Shown: positions 7,781-15,358, counted from the stretch's first letter. The stretch is DNA of 36,339 nt from Bacteroidaceae bacterium (GCA_016286165.1 JAEESE010000025.1:1-36339); one strand, 5' to 3'. Notes: generated from the sequence alone by a model not told the origin. Program-made: numbers and translations.

Positions 7781-7936
7781 TTAGTTCTTAAAGAAGTCCT
7801 GGACGGCTTCGTTGGGAACCATACGCTCATCGAAGGAGTAAGAACCTTTCTCGTTCTTCACCATCTTGATGACCTTTGTGTAGCTACGGCCATCGGTCTT
7901 GCCCGTTTGCAGGGTAGCGACTGTTTTTTTTGCCAT
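7781..7936 (-). CDS. DUF4295 small basic protein next to rpmG
   Basis: A 51-residue ORF, MAKKTVATLQTGK to VQDFFKN. It matches the Bacteroidetes-restricted DUF4295 family, which sits directly after rpmG in many members of the phylum. The small size, basic N-terminus and placement with two ribosomal proteins suggest a ribosome-associated role, which is an inference. It starts 13 bp after the rpmG stop and is probably co-transcribed from the rpmB promoter. Confidence 0.85.
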   Translation of the reverse strand: MAKKTVATLQTGKTDGRSYTKVIKMVKNEKGSYSFDERMVPNEAVQDFFKN

Positions 7937-7949
7937 TGTGCTTCAGTTT

Positions 7950-8138
7950 TTATTTGATTTCCTTGTGAACCGTCATGCGCTTGAGGATCGGATTGTACTT
8001 CTTCAGCTCGAGGCGCTCGGGAGTGTTCTTTCTGTTCTTCGTGGTGATGTAGCGAGAGGTGCCGGGGAGGCCGCTCTCCTTCATTTCTGTGCATTCGAGA
8101 ATCACCTGAACTCTATTGCCTTTTTGTTTCTTTGCCAT
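7950..8138 (-). CDS. rpmG: 50S ribosomal protein L33
   Basis: A 62-residue protein with the L33 pattern: [18 protein letters not shown] at the N-terminus, then [21 protein letters not shown] and a C-terminal HKEIK. It lacks the four zinc-binding cysteines of the C+ type, so it is a zinc-independent form. It lies 42 bp after rpmB and before the DUF4295 gene, the usual Bacteroidetes order. Confidence 0.95.
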   Translation of the reverse strand: MAKKQKGNRVQVILECTEMKESGLPGTSRYITTKNRKNTPERLELKKYNPILKRMTVHKEIK

Positions 8139-8180
8139 GATTTCTACAGTTTAAAAGGTTAAAAGTGTGGCACTCTTGAC

Positions 8181-8417
8181 TCACTGAAGATAACCCTTCT
8201 CTGCAGCTTGCTTGATGGCGGCATCGAGACCAATCTTGTTGATCAGGCGCAGGCCAGCAGCTGAGATAGTGAGGCTAATCCAGGTGTCTTCCTCTACCCA
8301 GTAGAATTTCTTGGTGAAGAGGTTCACGTCAAAGACGCGCTTTGTGCGGCGCTTGGAGTGAGACACGTTGTTTCCGTGCATCGCTCTTTTTCCGGTGATT
8401 TGACAAATCTTAGACAT
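8181..8417 (-). CDS. rpmB: 50S ribosomal protein L28
   Basis: A 78-residue protein beginning [21 protein letters not shown], the L28 signature, with [11 protein letters not shown] and a C-terminal [15 protein letters not shown]. The frame extends upstream to 8522, but the promoter at 8471-8501 lies inside that extension and homologues begin at the methionine chosen here. First gene of the rpmB-rpmG-DUF4295 unit. Confidence 0.96.
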   Translation of the reverse strand: MSKICQITGKRAMHGNNVSHSKRRTKRVFDVNLFTKKFYWVEEDTWISLTISAAGLRLINKIGLDAAIKQAAEKGYLQ

Positions 8418-8470
8418 TTCTAATCTTTCCTTTTTTAACTTCCAAGTAATTACTTCTTCCAAACAGCGCG

Positions 8471-8501
8471 CAAAGGTAGTGCTTTTTTCTGAATCCCCAA
8501 A
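8471..8501 (-). promoter_or_regulatory. Promoter for rpmB-rpmG-DUF4295
   Basis: On the minus strand, TTTG (8501-8498), a 19-bp spacer and TACCTTTG (8478-8471). It lies just downstream of the cinA-type stop codon and predicts a leader of about 50 nt. Confidence 0.75.
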
Positions 8502-8518
8502 GTTTTTCGAAGTTTTTT

Positions 8519-9022
8519 TCACTCAGAGGGTGCAGGAAAGTCTTTTTCGAGCTTCTCGAGGAGCATTTTCAGGGCTGTAAGCGTTGCTCGTGCCACATTT
8601 TCTTCACGTCCGTCGTCGCCCGTGAGCTCGCGCACTATGATATCGTCCGGACTGCCTACGGCCACATAGATAGTACCCACGGGAGCCTCGGGACCGCCAC
8701 CAGGTCCGGCATAGCCAGTCACGGCTATGGCGTAGTCGGTGTGGAGACGTTCGAGTGCACCGCATAGCATGGCCCGTGCCACATCTTCGCTTACGGCACC
8801 TCGCTCGGCCAACAGTTCCTCGCTTACGCCCAGCAGCTGTGTCTTGAGTTCATCGACATAGGCAACGATGCCGCCACGGAAATAGTTGCTGGCACCGGGC
8901 AGGGCTGCTATGGAAGCCGCTACAAGTCCGGCCGTGCAGCTCTCGGCTGTGGAGAGGGTTTTCTCGGCACGCCATAGATACTCACTTATCTCGCGTGAAA
9001 TAACTTTTGCTTGGATATTCAT
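8519..9022 (-). CDS. CinA C-terminal-type amidohydrolase (nicotinamide-nucleotide amidase family)
   Basis: A 167-residue single-domain protein of the CinA C-terminal/PncC family, whose characterised members deamidate NMN to NaMN in pyridine nucleotide recycling. Signature segments are [13 protein letters not shown] (about 23-35), [20 protein letters not shown] and [11 protein letters not shown], ending near PVGTIYVAV. The N-terminal MoCF-like domain of full-length CinA is absent. It lies between tsaD and rpmB, a common neighbourhood in Bacteroidetes. Enzymatic activity is inferred from family. Confidence 0.88.
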   Translation of the reverse strand: MNIQAKVISREISEYLWRAEKTLSTAESCTAGLVAASIAALPGASNYFRGGIVAYVDELKTQLLGVSEELLAERGAVSEDVARAMLCGALERLHTDYAIAVTGYAGPGGGPEAPVGTIYVAVGSPDDIIVRELTGDDGREENVARATLTALKMLLEKLEKDFPAPSE

Positions 9023-9029
9023 CTGGGTG

Positions 9030-9225
9030 ATTTACTATTTGACGATTTATTAATGATTTACTATTTGACGATGTACTATTTACTATTTATTTACGATGGG
9101 ATGAATTTACGATTTATTTACGATTTGACGATTGATTTATGATTTACTATTTGACGATTTACTATTTACTATTTATTTACGATGGAGTTTATTTACGATT
9201 TATTTTTGATTTGACGATGTACTGT
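9030..9225. repeat. AT-rich degenerate tandem array between cinA-type gene and tsaD
   Basis: About ten imperfect copies of a phrase built from TTTACGATT, TTTACTATT and TTTGACGAT, with period varying between about 10 and 30 bp. There is no ORF in it. It separates tsaD from the downstream gene and may hold the promoter of the latter, though I could not place one with confidence. Confidence 0.75.
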
Positions 9226-9240
9226 GCGGAGCAGCAGACA

Positions 9241-10401
9241 TCACAGGGCTACACGCGAGTAGGCCGGAGCTTCCATGGGACAGAACTGTTTGTCGAGGAA
9301 CTTGAAGTAGCCGGTGATGGCTATCATAGCGGCATTGTCGGTAGTATAGCTGAACTTAGGAATATATATTGTCCAGCCGTAGCGACGGGCATAGTCCTTG
9401 AAGGCATTGCGGAGGCCTGTGTTGGCGCTTACGCCACCTGCCACAGCAACATGTTTGATCTTAAGGTCTTTAGCTGCACGGCGCAGTTTGTTCATGAGGA
9501 TATCCACCACGGTCTTCTCCAGCGATGCTGCCAGATCCTCCTTATGGTGTTCGATGAAGTCGGGATCGTCCTTGAGCCAGTCGCGAAGGTTGTAGAGGAA
9601 CGAGGTCTTAAGGCCGCTGAAGCTGTAGTCGTAGCCTGGGATGGCAGGCTTTGAGAACTGATAAGCCTCGGGGTTGCCCTGACGCGCGAGGCGGTCGATG
9701 ATAGGTCCACCAGGGTAGCCAAGGCCCATCACCTTAGAGCATTTGTCTATGCACTCGCCCGCGGCATCGTCGATGGTCTGTCCGATTATCTGCATGTCAT
9801 TGTAGGCTTTCACCAGGACAATCTGGGAATTGCCACCGCTGACAAGGAGGCAGAGGAAGGGGAAGGGAGGAATACCGGAGGGCGTGGAGGGCACCTGCGG
9901 TGCGGTGAGCGGTGAAGGCTGCTGAGCAGCGGTTAGAGTGGCTTCGCCACGGTTATGGTCGCTTTGCGACGGGGAATTAGTAGCTTGCCCTTGAAGGTTA
10001 CTACTCTCCCCCTGTAGGGGGATTGTGGAGGGGGTCTCTCTGATGAAATGCGCCAGGACATGTCCCTGCAGATGGTTCACATCAATCATGGGTATGCCTA
10101 AGGAAGCCGCCAGCCCTTTGGCGAAGCTGATGCCCACGAGCAGTGAGCCCATCAGTCCCGGTCCGCGAGTGAACGCTATGGCGCTCAGCTCTTCTTTTGT
10201 CACGCCTGCCCGCTTCAATGCCTGATCCACTACGGGTACTATATTCTGTTCATGCGCACGTGAGGCCAGTTCGGGCACTACGCCACCATAAGCCTCATGC
10301 ACGGCCTGTGATGCCGTGACATTCGACAGCAGAAAGCCATCACGAATGACAGCAGCAGAGGTGTCGTCGCATGAGGATTCGATGCCAAGGATAGTAATCA
10401 T
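9241..10401 (-). CDS. tsaD: tRNA N6-threonylcarbamoyladenosine transferase with an in-frame repeat insertion
   Basis: Transfers the threonylcarbamoyl group to A37 of ANN-decoding tRNAs with TsaB and TsaE; essential in many bacteria. The ASKHA-type fold is clear: GIESSCDDTSAAV at the N-terminus, NHLQGHVLAHF with metal-binding histidines (about 109-119), LVSGGNSQIV (about 187-196) and AGGVSANTGLR toward the C-terminus. The protein is 386 residues, against a usual ~340. The excess is a Pro/Ser/Thr/Gln-rich stretch of roughly residues 123-177, placed exactly between the histidine motif and the PFPFLCLLVSGG strand, where relatives have a short linker. That insert is encoded by the same hairpin repeats that fill nearby intergenic DNA. 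The start overlaps the upstream gene's stop as ATGA. Confidence 0.95.
   Translation of the reverse strand: MITILGIESSCDDTSAAVIRDGFLLSNVTASQAVHEAYGGVVPELASRAHEQNIVPVVDQALKRAGVTKEELSAIAFTRGPGLMGSLLVGISFAKGLAASLGIPMIDVNHLQGHVLAHFIRETPSTIPLQGESSNLQGQATNSPSQSDHNRGEATLTAAQQPSPLTAPQVPSTPSGIPPFPFLCLLVSGGNSQIVLVKAYNDMQIIGQTIDDAAGECIDKCSKVMGLGYPGGPIIDRLARQGNPEAYQFSKPAIPGYDYSFSGLKTSFLYNLRDWLKDDPDFIEHHKEDLAASLEKTVVDILMNKLRRAAKDLKIKHVAVAGGVSANTGLRNAFKDYARRYGWTIYIPKFSYTTDNAAMIAITGYFKFLDKQFCPMEAPAYSRVAL
9870..10035 (-). repeat. Repeat insertion within tsaD
   Basis: Three consecutive 20-bp units at 9918, 9938 and 9958, each a 13-bp hairpin (5-bp stem, 3-nt loop) followed by GGTTA plus two bases or by GGGG. 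The stems are GCTGC/GCAGC, GTGGC/GCCAC and GTCGC/GCGAC. Near 10006-10023 there is a CCCCC-TGTA-GGGGG palindrome of the kind also found between genes. The frame stays open across the whole insertion. Confidence 0.8.
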
Positions 10402-10835
10402 TGTTTAGAGCAACCTTCGGTTGCGGTTATAGGTGAGATGCGAGGCTCTGCCTCGCGGTTAGACATTTGTTTTTCTCTAAATGAGCGCATATTTGACAAC
10501 ATTCTGCCCAAATCCAGACAAATAAGCATGAGTTGTTCATAATGCTCGGTACGGATATATCCATGTTCCTCAGAGATTTCCAGTTGGCAGACAATCTCAG
10601 ATAAAGAGCCGTAAGCGATTTCAAGGAAATGAATTTGTTCCTTTGGTGAATAACGGCTTAGACCTTCAGCTATATTTGACGGGATAGATATCGCAGCCCT
10701 ACGCATTTGATCGCAAAGCGCATAACGTTCATCTGCAGGATAGCTACTCAACAAGCCATAAACTTGTTTAACAAGTTGTTTGGACTGTTGGTAAACATCC
10801 AACTTCTGAAAACTGAAATATGTTTTTCCTGTCAT
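10398..10835 (-). CDS. Four-helix-bundle protein (S23/TIGR02436 family)
   Basis: 145 residues. The family core covers about 1-122: FQKLDVYQQSKQLVKQVY at the start, then AISIPSNIAEG (residues ~48-58), a strong hallmark, and FLEIAYGSLSEIVCQLEIS. Members occur inside 23S rRNA intervening sequences and as stand-alone genes of unknown role; the fold is shared with the Avd protein of diversity-generating retroelements. The last ~20 residues (after SNREAEPRIS) are encoded by the local hairpin repeats and look like a recent extension. That extension brings the stop into a 4-bp ATGA overlap with tsaD. It lies between map and tsaD; function unknown. Confidence 0.85.
   Translation of the reverse strand: MTGKTYFSFQKLDVYQQSKQLVKQVYGLLSSYPADERYALCDQMRRAAISIPSNIAEGLSRYSPKEQIHFLEIAYGSLSEIVCQLEISEEHGYIRTEHYEQLMLICLDLGRMLSNMRSFREKQMSNREAEPRISPITATEGCSKQ
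10405..10465 (-). repeat. Two variable-stem hairpins at the tsaD/four-helix gene boundary
   Basis: GCAACC-TTC-GGTTGC (10410-10424) followed by GGTTATA, and GCGAGGC-TCT-GCCTCGC (10440-10456) followed by GGTTAGA. Both encode the C-terminal tail of the four-helix-bundle protein. Confidence 0.75.
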
Positions 10836-10859
10836 TGTAAATTCAATCTCTATCCAGCA

Positions 10860-10950
10860 AATCTATTGGAGCTCACCGCCGCGAAGCGGCTTTCACCCCT
10901 AACCGGCCGAAGGCCTCTCACCGCGTTTCAGCCACTCTTACGAGAGGCTG
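10860..10950 (-). repeat. Variable-stem hairpins between map and the four-helix gene
   Basis: Read on the minus strand: GGCC-TTC-GGCC (10915-10905) followed by GGTTAG, then GCCGC-TTC-GCGGC (10890-10878) followed by GGTGAG. They have the same orientation, loop and flank as the copies inside tsaD with different stems. Confidence 0.75.
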
Positions 10951-10961
10951 CAACGCGTTTC

Positions 10962-11825
10962 TCAGTGCGTCAGCACCTCTACCCCATGCTCGGTCATTAC
11001 GAACGTGTGTTCCCATTGTGCACTGGGCAGTTCGTCCTCGGTGACTATGGTCCAGCCGTCGTCCTCGTCGCAGAACACCTGCCATGTGCCCATGTTTATC
11101 ATAGGTTCGATGGTGAATACCATGCCGGGGACGAGGAGCATGCCGGTGCCCTTGTGACCATAGTGGTCCACGTCGGGCTCTTCGTGGAACTCCAGTCCCA
11201 CGCCATGACCAGCCAGGTCACGCACTACGGAGAAGCCGTTTTTGTGGGCGTGCTTTTGTATGGCATTACCTATATCGCCTACATAGACATAAGGCTTGGA
11301 GCATACCTCCTCGCCTATCTTCAGGCATTCCCATGCCACGTCCACAAGTTTCTGCCGCCGCGGATCCGTCTTGCCGCCCACGATATACATACGTGAGGCG
11401 TCGGCGTAGTAGCCATCGAGGATAGTGGTGCAGTCCACGTTGATGATGTCGCCATCCTCGAGCACCTCCCAGTCGTTGGGGATGCCGTGGCAAACCACCT
11501 CGTTGACACTCGTGCAGCACGACCGCGGGAAGCCCTCATAGCCCAGACAGGCAGATGTGGCTCCATGGGCCGCTGTGTATTCAGCCACGAGGTCATCAAT
11601 CTCCTGAGTGCACATGCCAGCATGTATCTTGTCCGTGAGCATATCCAGAATGCCAGTGTTCACGACCCCGGCACGGCGTATGCCCTCAATCTGCTCAGGA
11701 GTCTTTATCAGCGAGCGTGTAGGCACCACCTTGCCACGTTCCTGTGCAGCCAGTATGATGCGGTCCATCTCGGTCAGCTCCTGGCCCTCCGGCACCGTCC
11801 AAAATATCTTCTTTTTCTTGTTCAT
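10962..11825 (-). CDS. map: Type I methionine aminopeptidase
   Basis: Removes the initiator methionine from nascent proteins; cytosolic, dinuclear metal enzyme. 287 residues with a ~40-residue N-terminal extension before the pita-bread fold (IKTPEQIEGIRRAG). The five metal ligands can be placed in IINVDCT, ADASRM, LAGHGVG, FTIEPM and SAQWEHTFVM. The conserved CCTSVNEVVCHGIP segment is present. It is followed by a repeat-filled 126-bp gap and then the four-helix-bundle gene. Start chosen at the ATG at 11825; M20 would be an alternative but would shorten the usual extension. Confidence 0.95.
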   Translation of the reverse strand: MNKKKKIFWTVPEGQELTEMDRIILAAQERGKVVPTRSLIKTPEQIEGIRRAGVVNTGILDMLTDKIHAGMCTQEIDDLVAEYTAAHGATSACLGYEGFPRSCCTSVNEVVCHGIPNDWEVLEDGDIINVDCTTILDGYYADASRMYIVGGKTDPRRQKLVDVAWECLKIGEEVCSKPYVYVGDIGNAIQKHAHKNGFSVVRDLAGHGVGLEFHEEPDVDHYGHKGTGMLLVPGMVFTIEPMINMGTWQVFCDEDDGWTIVTEDELPSAQWEHTFVMTEHGVEVLTH

Positions 11826-11830
11826 GGCCG

Positions 11831-11838
11831 CAAAGGTA
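11831..11838 (-). promoter_or_regulatory. Possible proximal -7 box for map
   Basis: TACCTTTG on the minus strand, only 5 nt before the map ATG, which would imply a leaderless transcript. No -33 TTG is present at the right distance, so it is weaker than the distal candidate at 12013-12044. Confidence 0.35.
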
Positions 11839-11844
11839 CGGAAT

Positions 11845-11960
11845 AAAGTGAAAAGTGAAAAGTGAAAAGTGAAAAATCAGCTTTTGGAGGAGATGATTTA
11901 AGTGAAAAATGAAAAGTGAAAAGTGAAAAATCAGCTTTTGGCAGAGATTATTTAAGTGAA
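11845..11960. repeat. Direct repeat of a GTGAAAA-rich phrase
   Basis: AAAAGTGAAAAGTG runs lead into ATCAGCTTTTGG(A/C)(G)GAGAT and TTTAAGTGAAAA; the whole ~70-bp phrase occurs twice in tandem with a few differences. It lies in the predicted long leader of map. Confidence 0.75.
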
Positions 11961-12012
11961 AAGTGTCATTGTCTCGGTGATTTTAATGTGATACTTCTTG
12001 TGAATTACGCTG

Positions 12013-12044
12013 CAAAAGTAACATATCCCCCTCTACCCAACAAA
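12013..12044 (-). promoter_or_regulatory. Distal Bacteroidetes promoter toward map
   Basis: On the minus strand, TTTG (12044-12041), a 20-bp spacer and TACTTTTG (12020-12013) form a full -33/-7 match. It would give a leader of about 180 nt that crosses the direct repeat at 11845-11960. It overlaps the terminator of the upstream gene. Confidence 0.6.
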
Positions 12045-12082
12045 ACAAATCCCGCCGCGTTGTATGAACCGGCGGGATTATT
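12041..12082 (-). terminator. Terminator of the C10 protease gene
   Basis: AATCCCGCCG (12048-12057) pairs with CGGCGGGATT (12070-12079) across a 12-nt loop. On the minus strand it ends in a T-rich TTTGTTTTG. It lies ~40 bp after the stop codon. Confidence 0.8.
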
Positions 12083-12120
12083 GTATGGAATGAAGCGTGG
12101 AGTGCTGTTAAGGCTACGGC

Positions 12121-15100
12121 TTATTTGACCAATAGCTTGCGACCTTGCTCGACGACGATGCCGCGGTAGTCGCGGCTGACGCGCTGGCCGGAGAGGTTAT
12201 AGCGCGGTGCGGCGGAGGCGGGGGCTGGCGTCGGGACGGACTGAAGGCCGACGACCTCTGCCTGCGTGGCATCGTAGTCAACAGCGACGGCTGACGTGGG
12301 AGCGTAGCCGCGTTTGGAGGGTACGAAGAAGGCGGTGAATGGTTCCACCTGGGCTGACGGCTGGAGCGACAGCGCCGTGCCCTGGTCGTTGAGGACATAG
12401 GCATCACGCACGGTGGCCTTACCCAGCACGCCCTGTGCCTTGAAATTGTTGATGGTGGCTATGGCATTGGTCTGCTTTGGGAACTGCACTGACGATGCGG
12501 TTAACGTGACGGCGCCTTCGACATGACTCCTGATGAAAGAGGGCTGGTAAGCGGCTATCTTGTTGATGGGATTGATGCGAAGGTGGTTGGCATCCTCGTC
12601 GGTGACGGTGGCGAGATCCACCAGGGCGGGGTCGGGTACATAGTCGAAAGGCAGGCATAGAGTGCGCCACTTGTCCTTGGGCAGCTGCTTGGTGAGAACG
12701 GCAGACTGGGCTGCGAACGGCAAAGGAACCGCCACGCCATAGCTTCCGTCGAGGGTTATCTTGTCGGCCTTGTCGCCATGGACGACATTGCGACCTTGGA
12801 GACCTGCGGGCATGGCACTGCCTGCTTTGATGTAGTAGATGGTGTTGGGGTTGCTGTTGGGGACGACCCTGGTAACCTTATTTGACACCATGGTGAGGTC
12901 CACGGCACCTGCCGATTCGGGAACGGCGAATGTGGGTGTCGCCTGGAGTGGGATTTCCACACCGTCCGGGGTATACGTAAAGACGGACGGCTCAATGTGG
13001 TAGACGGGGGAGGTATAGGCTGGATTCCAATTGCCCATGTAGGTCACGAACTGAATATTGTCGGCTCCAGGATCTATATCGGAGACGTTGAGCTGGAAGT
13101 GACGCGTCTGACCGGGTATGATGTCATAGAAGTTGATGTAGTTGGGATTCATTTCTCCGAACTTGTATGTTCCTTTATATAAGAAAACGCCCATGTGCAC
13201 AAAGCCGTAGAAAGAGACGTCCGGACTGGTGTTGGTGGCATCGAAACTGACCACTACGTCATTGCCCAGGAGTGAGAAATCGCGGCTATTGGCCAAGGTG
13301 ACGTTGGTGATTGCAAACGGAACTTGGTCGGATACCTCATAAGGCAACTGAGCACCAATGGACACGTTGGCCTGCCCTACGACATTCTCGCCGGCCTGAT
13401 CGGTGGTAATCCACACGGTATAGTCGCCTTCGCGGTCGGGGGTGAAATAGAACTCGACGGGGGCTGTGCCTCCGGCATTGACGGTGGCATGGGACCAAAG
13501 GAGGTAATGACCGGCTTCGATGCCTTTGTTGGCGGGGTTATCGTTCCAGAAGAAGTAGAGCTTGTCGAAGAAGTCTTCCTCGCCGCTGTTCTTGAGGGTG
13601 CAGAAGACGTAGAGCTCATGGCCGGCATAGGGATTGCCGCTGAAGGTGAGCGACGCCAAGGAGAGGTCGACATTACGGCTGTGATCGGCGAGCGTCACCT
13701 TGCCGTCGGCGGCAGCGGTGGCGATATAGTAGTCGAATTCGTTGGATACGAACTCCCACTCGGACTGTCCTCCGCTCAACCGCGCTACGGGCAGGAGACG
13801 GTAGGTGCCGGGCGACAGGGTGAGGTCGGAACCCGTGTAGGACTGGTTCTTGGAACCTGTCTTCGCTATCTTCACGCCCTCGAAGGACTTCACCACCTGT
13901 ATGTTGCCGTCGGCATCGCGATAGCCAAGGCCGAGGTCGAAGGTGTAGCCCTCGTCCTCGTTGTTGAAGTAGGTGACGATGACAGACTCTTCACCGGACA
14001 AGTAGTAGCTATCGGTGGTCAACGAGACATGGTAAAAGCCCTGACTGAGGGCCGCCTTCTGCACGTTGAGAACGGCAGTCTGGTGGTAGACGTAGCCATC
14101 GGGACTATCGTAGGCGTCGGGGTTACCCACGGAGCTGTCATGACCAACGCTGCTGAGTATGGCATAGACCGATGTTTTCTGATTCCAACCGAGGTTGAAA
14201 TGGAACATTTCGTTGCCGTCGTAGCCGTCGATGATGAAGGAGTGGCCGCCATAGTTGCTCTGCCCATTGTAGAGGATGGGGCGCCCGGCTCGCAATTCGT
14301 TGTAGAGGAGATTGCACCAATCGTAGTAAGTGTACTTGGAGCGTTCGGCAATATAGATGGCGGGATCGTAGTCGAAATAATACTTCAACGCATACATGGC
14401 ACTGAGGTTATGGGATGAGGAGGTGGACTCGCTATAGTACATCCTGACTGCCGTACCGCAGTACTGCATAAGGTTGGACACGGCATCAATGGCGGCAGGG
14501 TCGGAATCCATCCATAAAGATTTTACATTGGCATGTTCCCAATCGATTACCGTGCCGGCAGGGACGTCGCTCACGACTACCTCATTGCCCTCATCGCCGA
14601 CCAACTGACCGTGGTTGTAACCAGGGATAGTCTGACGGATGGTCTTAGGCCACTGGTGGTAGTTCATGATCTGTGCCATGGCCGTGGCCACGCAACCTGT
14701 CGGGACATTATATTTTTCACCGCCCCAAGTGAAAGGGGTGAGCTTGACATTGTAGGGGGAATGCTGATGCCACTCGGTTTTGATGAGCGGTTCGATGGGT
14801 GTCTTGACGATGTTGACGGGTGCCTCGGGAGCCTTGGCACGGCTCTTGCGGGCTGCGGCTATCTCAGCCTCGTACTGCTCGAAGAGCCAGCCGAGAGTCT
14901 GCGACAGATTGGCCTCGTCCCATTGTCCGTCGGTGCTATAGCAGAGGACGGGGCGGGTGAGGTTGCTGGCAGAGGCCACCAGAAAACCTTCGGACGTGCC
15001 GACATTGAAGATATACATATCGGGACGCTGGGTACATAAGGTGAGGTCGGACTGCCGTAGCGGCGCCTTACGCATGGTCTGCCTGCCCGAGGCCCTTTGT

Positions 15101-15240
15101 GTGTTGAGGAACTGAAGGGCATTCTCGTAGGCGGTGTTTATACTGATGACATCGGTATTGATACCGGAAGGGTTGCCATTGGCAAACAAGACGGAGGTGA
15201 TGAGGACACTGATGAGTGCCGCGACGACTCGATTTTTCAT
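12121..15240 (-). CDS. Secreted C10-family (streptopain-like) cysteine protease
   Basis: A 1039-residue secreted protein. A signal peptide (about 1-20) is followed by a Spi-like propeptide (about 25-145), which in the family inhibits the enzyme until it is cleaved. The C10 catalytic domain (about 150-390) has the nucleophile C183 in VPTGCVATAMAQIMNYH and H333 in YGGHSFIIDGYD. The remaining ~650 residues look like beta-sandwich and Ig-like modules. The C-terminus, YNLSGQRVS then RGIVVEQGRKLLVK, is the short tail common on Prevotella secreted proteins and is compatible with type IX secretion or surface sorting. Streptopain and interpain are known members acting on host proteins; here the substrate is unknown. 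Appears monocistronic with its own promoter and terminator. Confidence 0.9.
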   Translation of the reverse strand: MKNRVVAALISVLITSVLFANGNPSGINTDVISINTAYENALQFLNTQRASGRQTMRKAPLRQSDLTLCTQRPDMYIFNVGTSEGFLVASASNLTRPVLCYSTDGQWDEANLSQTLGWLFEQYEAEIAAARKSRAKAPEAPVNIVKTPIEPLIKTEWHQHSPYNVKLTPFTWGGEKYNVPTGCVATAMAQIMNYHQWPKTIRQTIPGYNHGQLVGDEGNEVVVSDVPAGTVIDWEHANVKSLWMDSDPAAIDAVSNLMQYCGTAVRMYYSESTSSSHNLSAMYALKYYFDYDPAIYIAERSKYTYYDWCNLLYNELRAGRPILYNGQSNYGGHSFIIDGYDGNEMFHFNLGWNQKTSVYAILSSVGHDSSVGNPDAYDSPDGYVYHQTAVLNVQKAALSQGFYHVSLTTDSYYLSGEESVIVTYFNNEDEGYTFDLGLGYRDADGNIQVVKSFEGVKIAKTGSKNQSYTGSDLTLSPGTYRLLPVARLSGGQSEWEFVSNEFDYYIATAAADGKVTLADHSRNVDLSLASLTFSGNPYAGHELYVFCTLKNSGEEDFFDKLYFFWNDNPANKGIEAGHYLLWSHATVNAGGTAPVEFYFTPDREGDYTVWITTDQAGENVVGQANVSIGAQLPYEVSDQVPFAITNVTLANSRDFSLLGNDVVVSFDATNTSPDVSFYGFVHMGVFLYKGTYKFGEMNPNYINFYDIIPGQTRHFQLNVSDIDPGADNIQFVTYMGNWNPAYTSPVYHIEPSVFTYTPDGVEIPLQATPTFAVPESAGAVDLTMVSNKVTRVVPNSNPNTIYYIKAGSAMPAGLQGRNVVHGDKADKITLDGSYGVAVPLPFAAQSAVLTKQLPKDKWRTLCLPFDYVPDPALVDLATVTDEDANHLRINPINKIAAYQPSFIRSHVEGAVTLTASSVQFPKQTNAIATINNFKAQGVLGKATVRDAYVLNDQGTALSLQPSAQVEPFTAFFVPSKRGYAPTSAVAVDYDATQAEVVGLQSVPTPAPASAAPRYNLSGQRVSRDYRGIVVEQGRKLLVK

Positions 15241-15289
15241 TGCCTTAGGATTTTGAATTGGTTATTATGTCGTTTTTATTGTGTGTGAA

Positions 15290-15321
15290 CAAAGTTAAAG
15301 AGTTTTTGCCATGCGGGCAAA
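15290..15321 (-). promoter_or_regulatory. Promoter of the C10 protease gene
   Basis: On the minus strand, TTTG (15321-15318), a 20-bp spacer and TAACTTTG (15297-15290). The leader is predicted to be about 45 nt. Confidence 0.7.
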
Positions 15322-15358
15322 AAATGGCCTTTGTTTAACACTATTTTAACACAATAAC

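Noticed and set aside
10398..10835. Diversity-generating retroelement (Avd-like four-helix protein)
   Set aside because: No reverse transcriptase, template repeat or variable repeat is nearby, and the sequence fits the S23/TIGR02436 family better.
11823..11838. Leaderless map transcript
   Set aside because: The -7 box 5 nt before the ATG has no -33 partner, while a complete promoter lies at 12013-12044.
13324..14418. Plus-strand ORF antisense to the C10 protease gene
   Set aside because: The minus-strand frame has catalytic motifs and a signal peptide; the plus-strand frame has none and is a GC-codon shadow. The ORF antisense to hisD (22049-23107) is rejected for the same reason.
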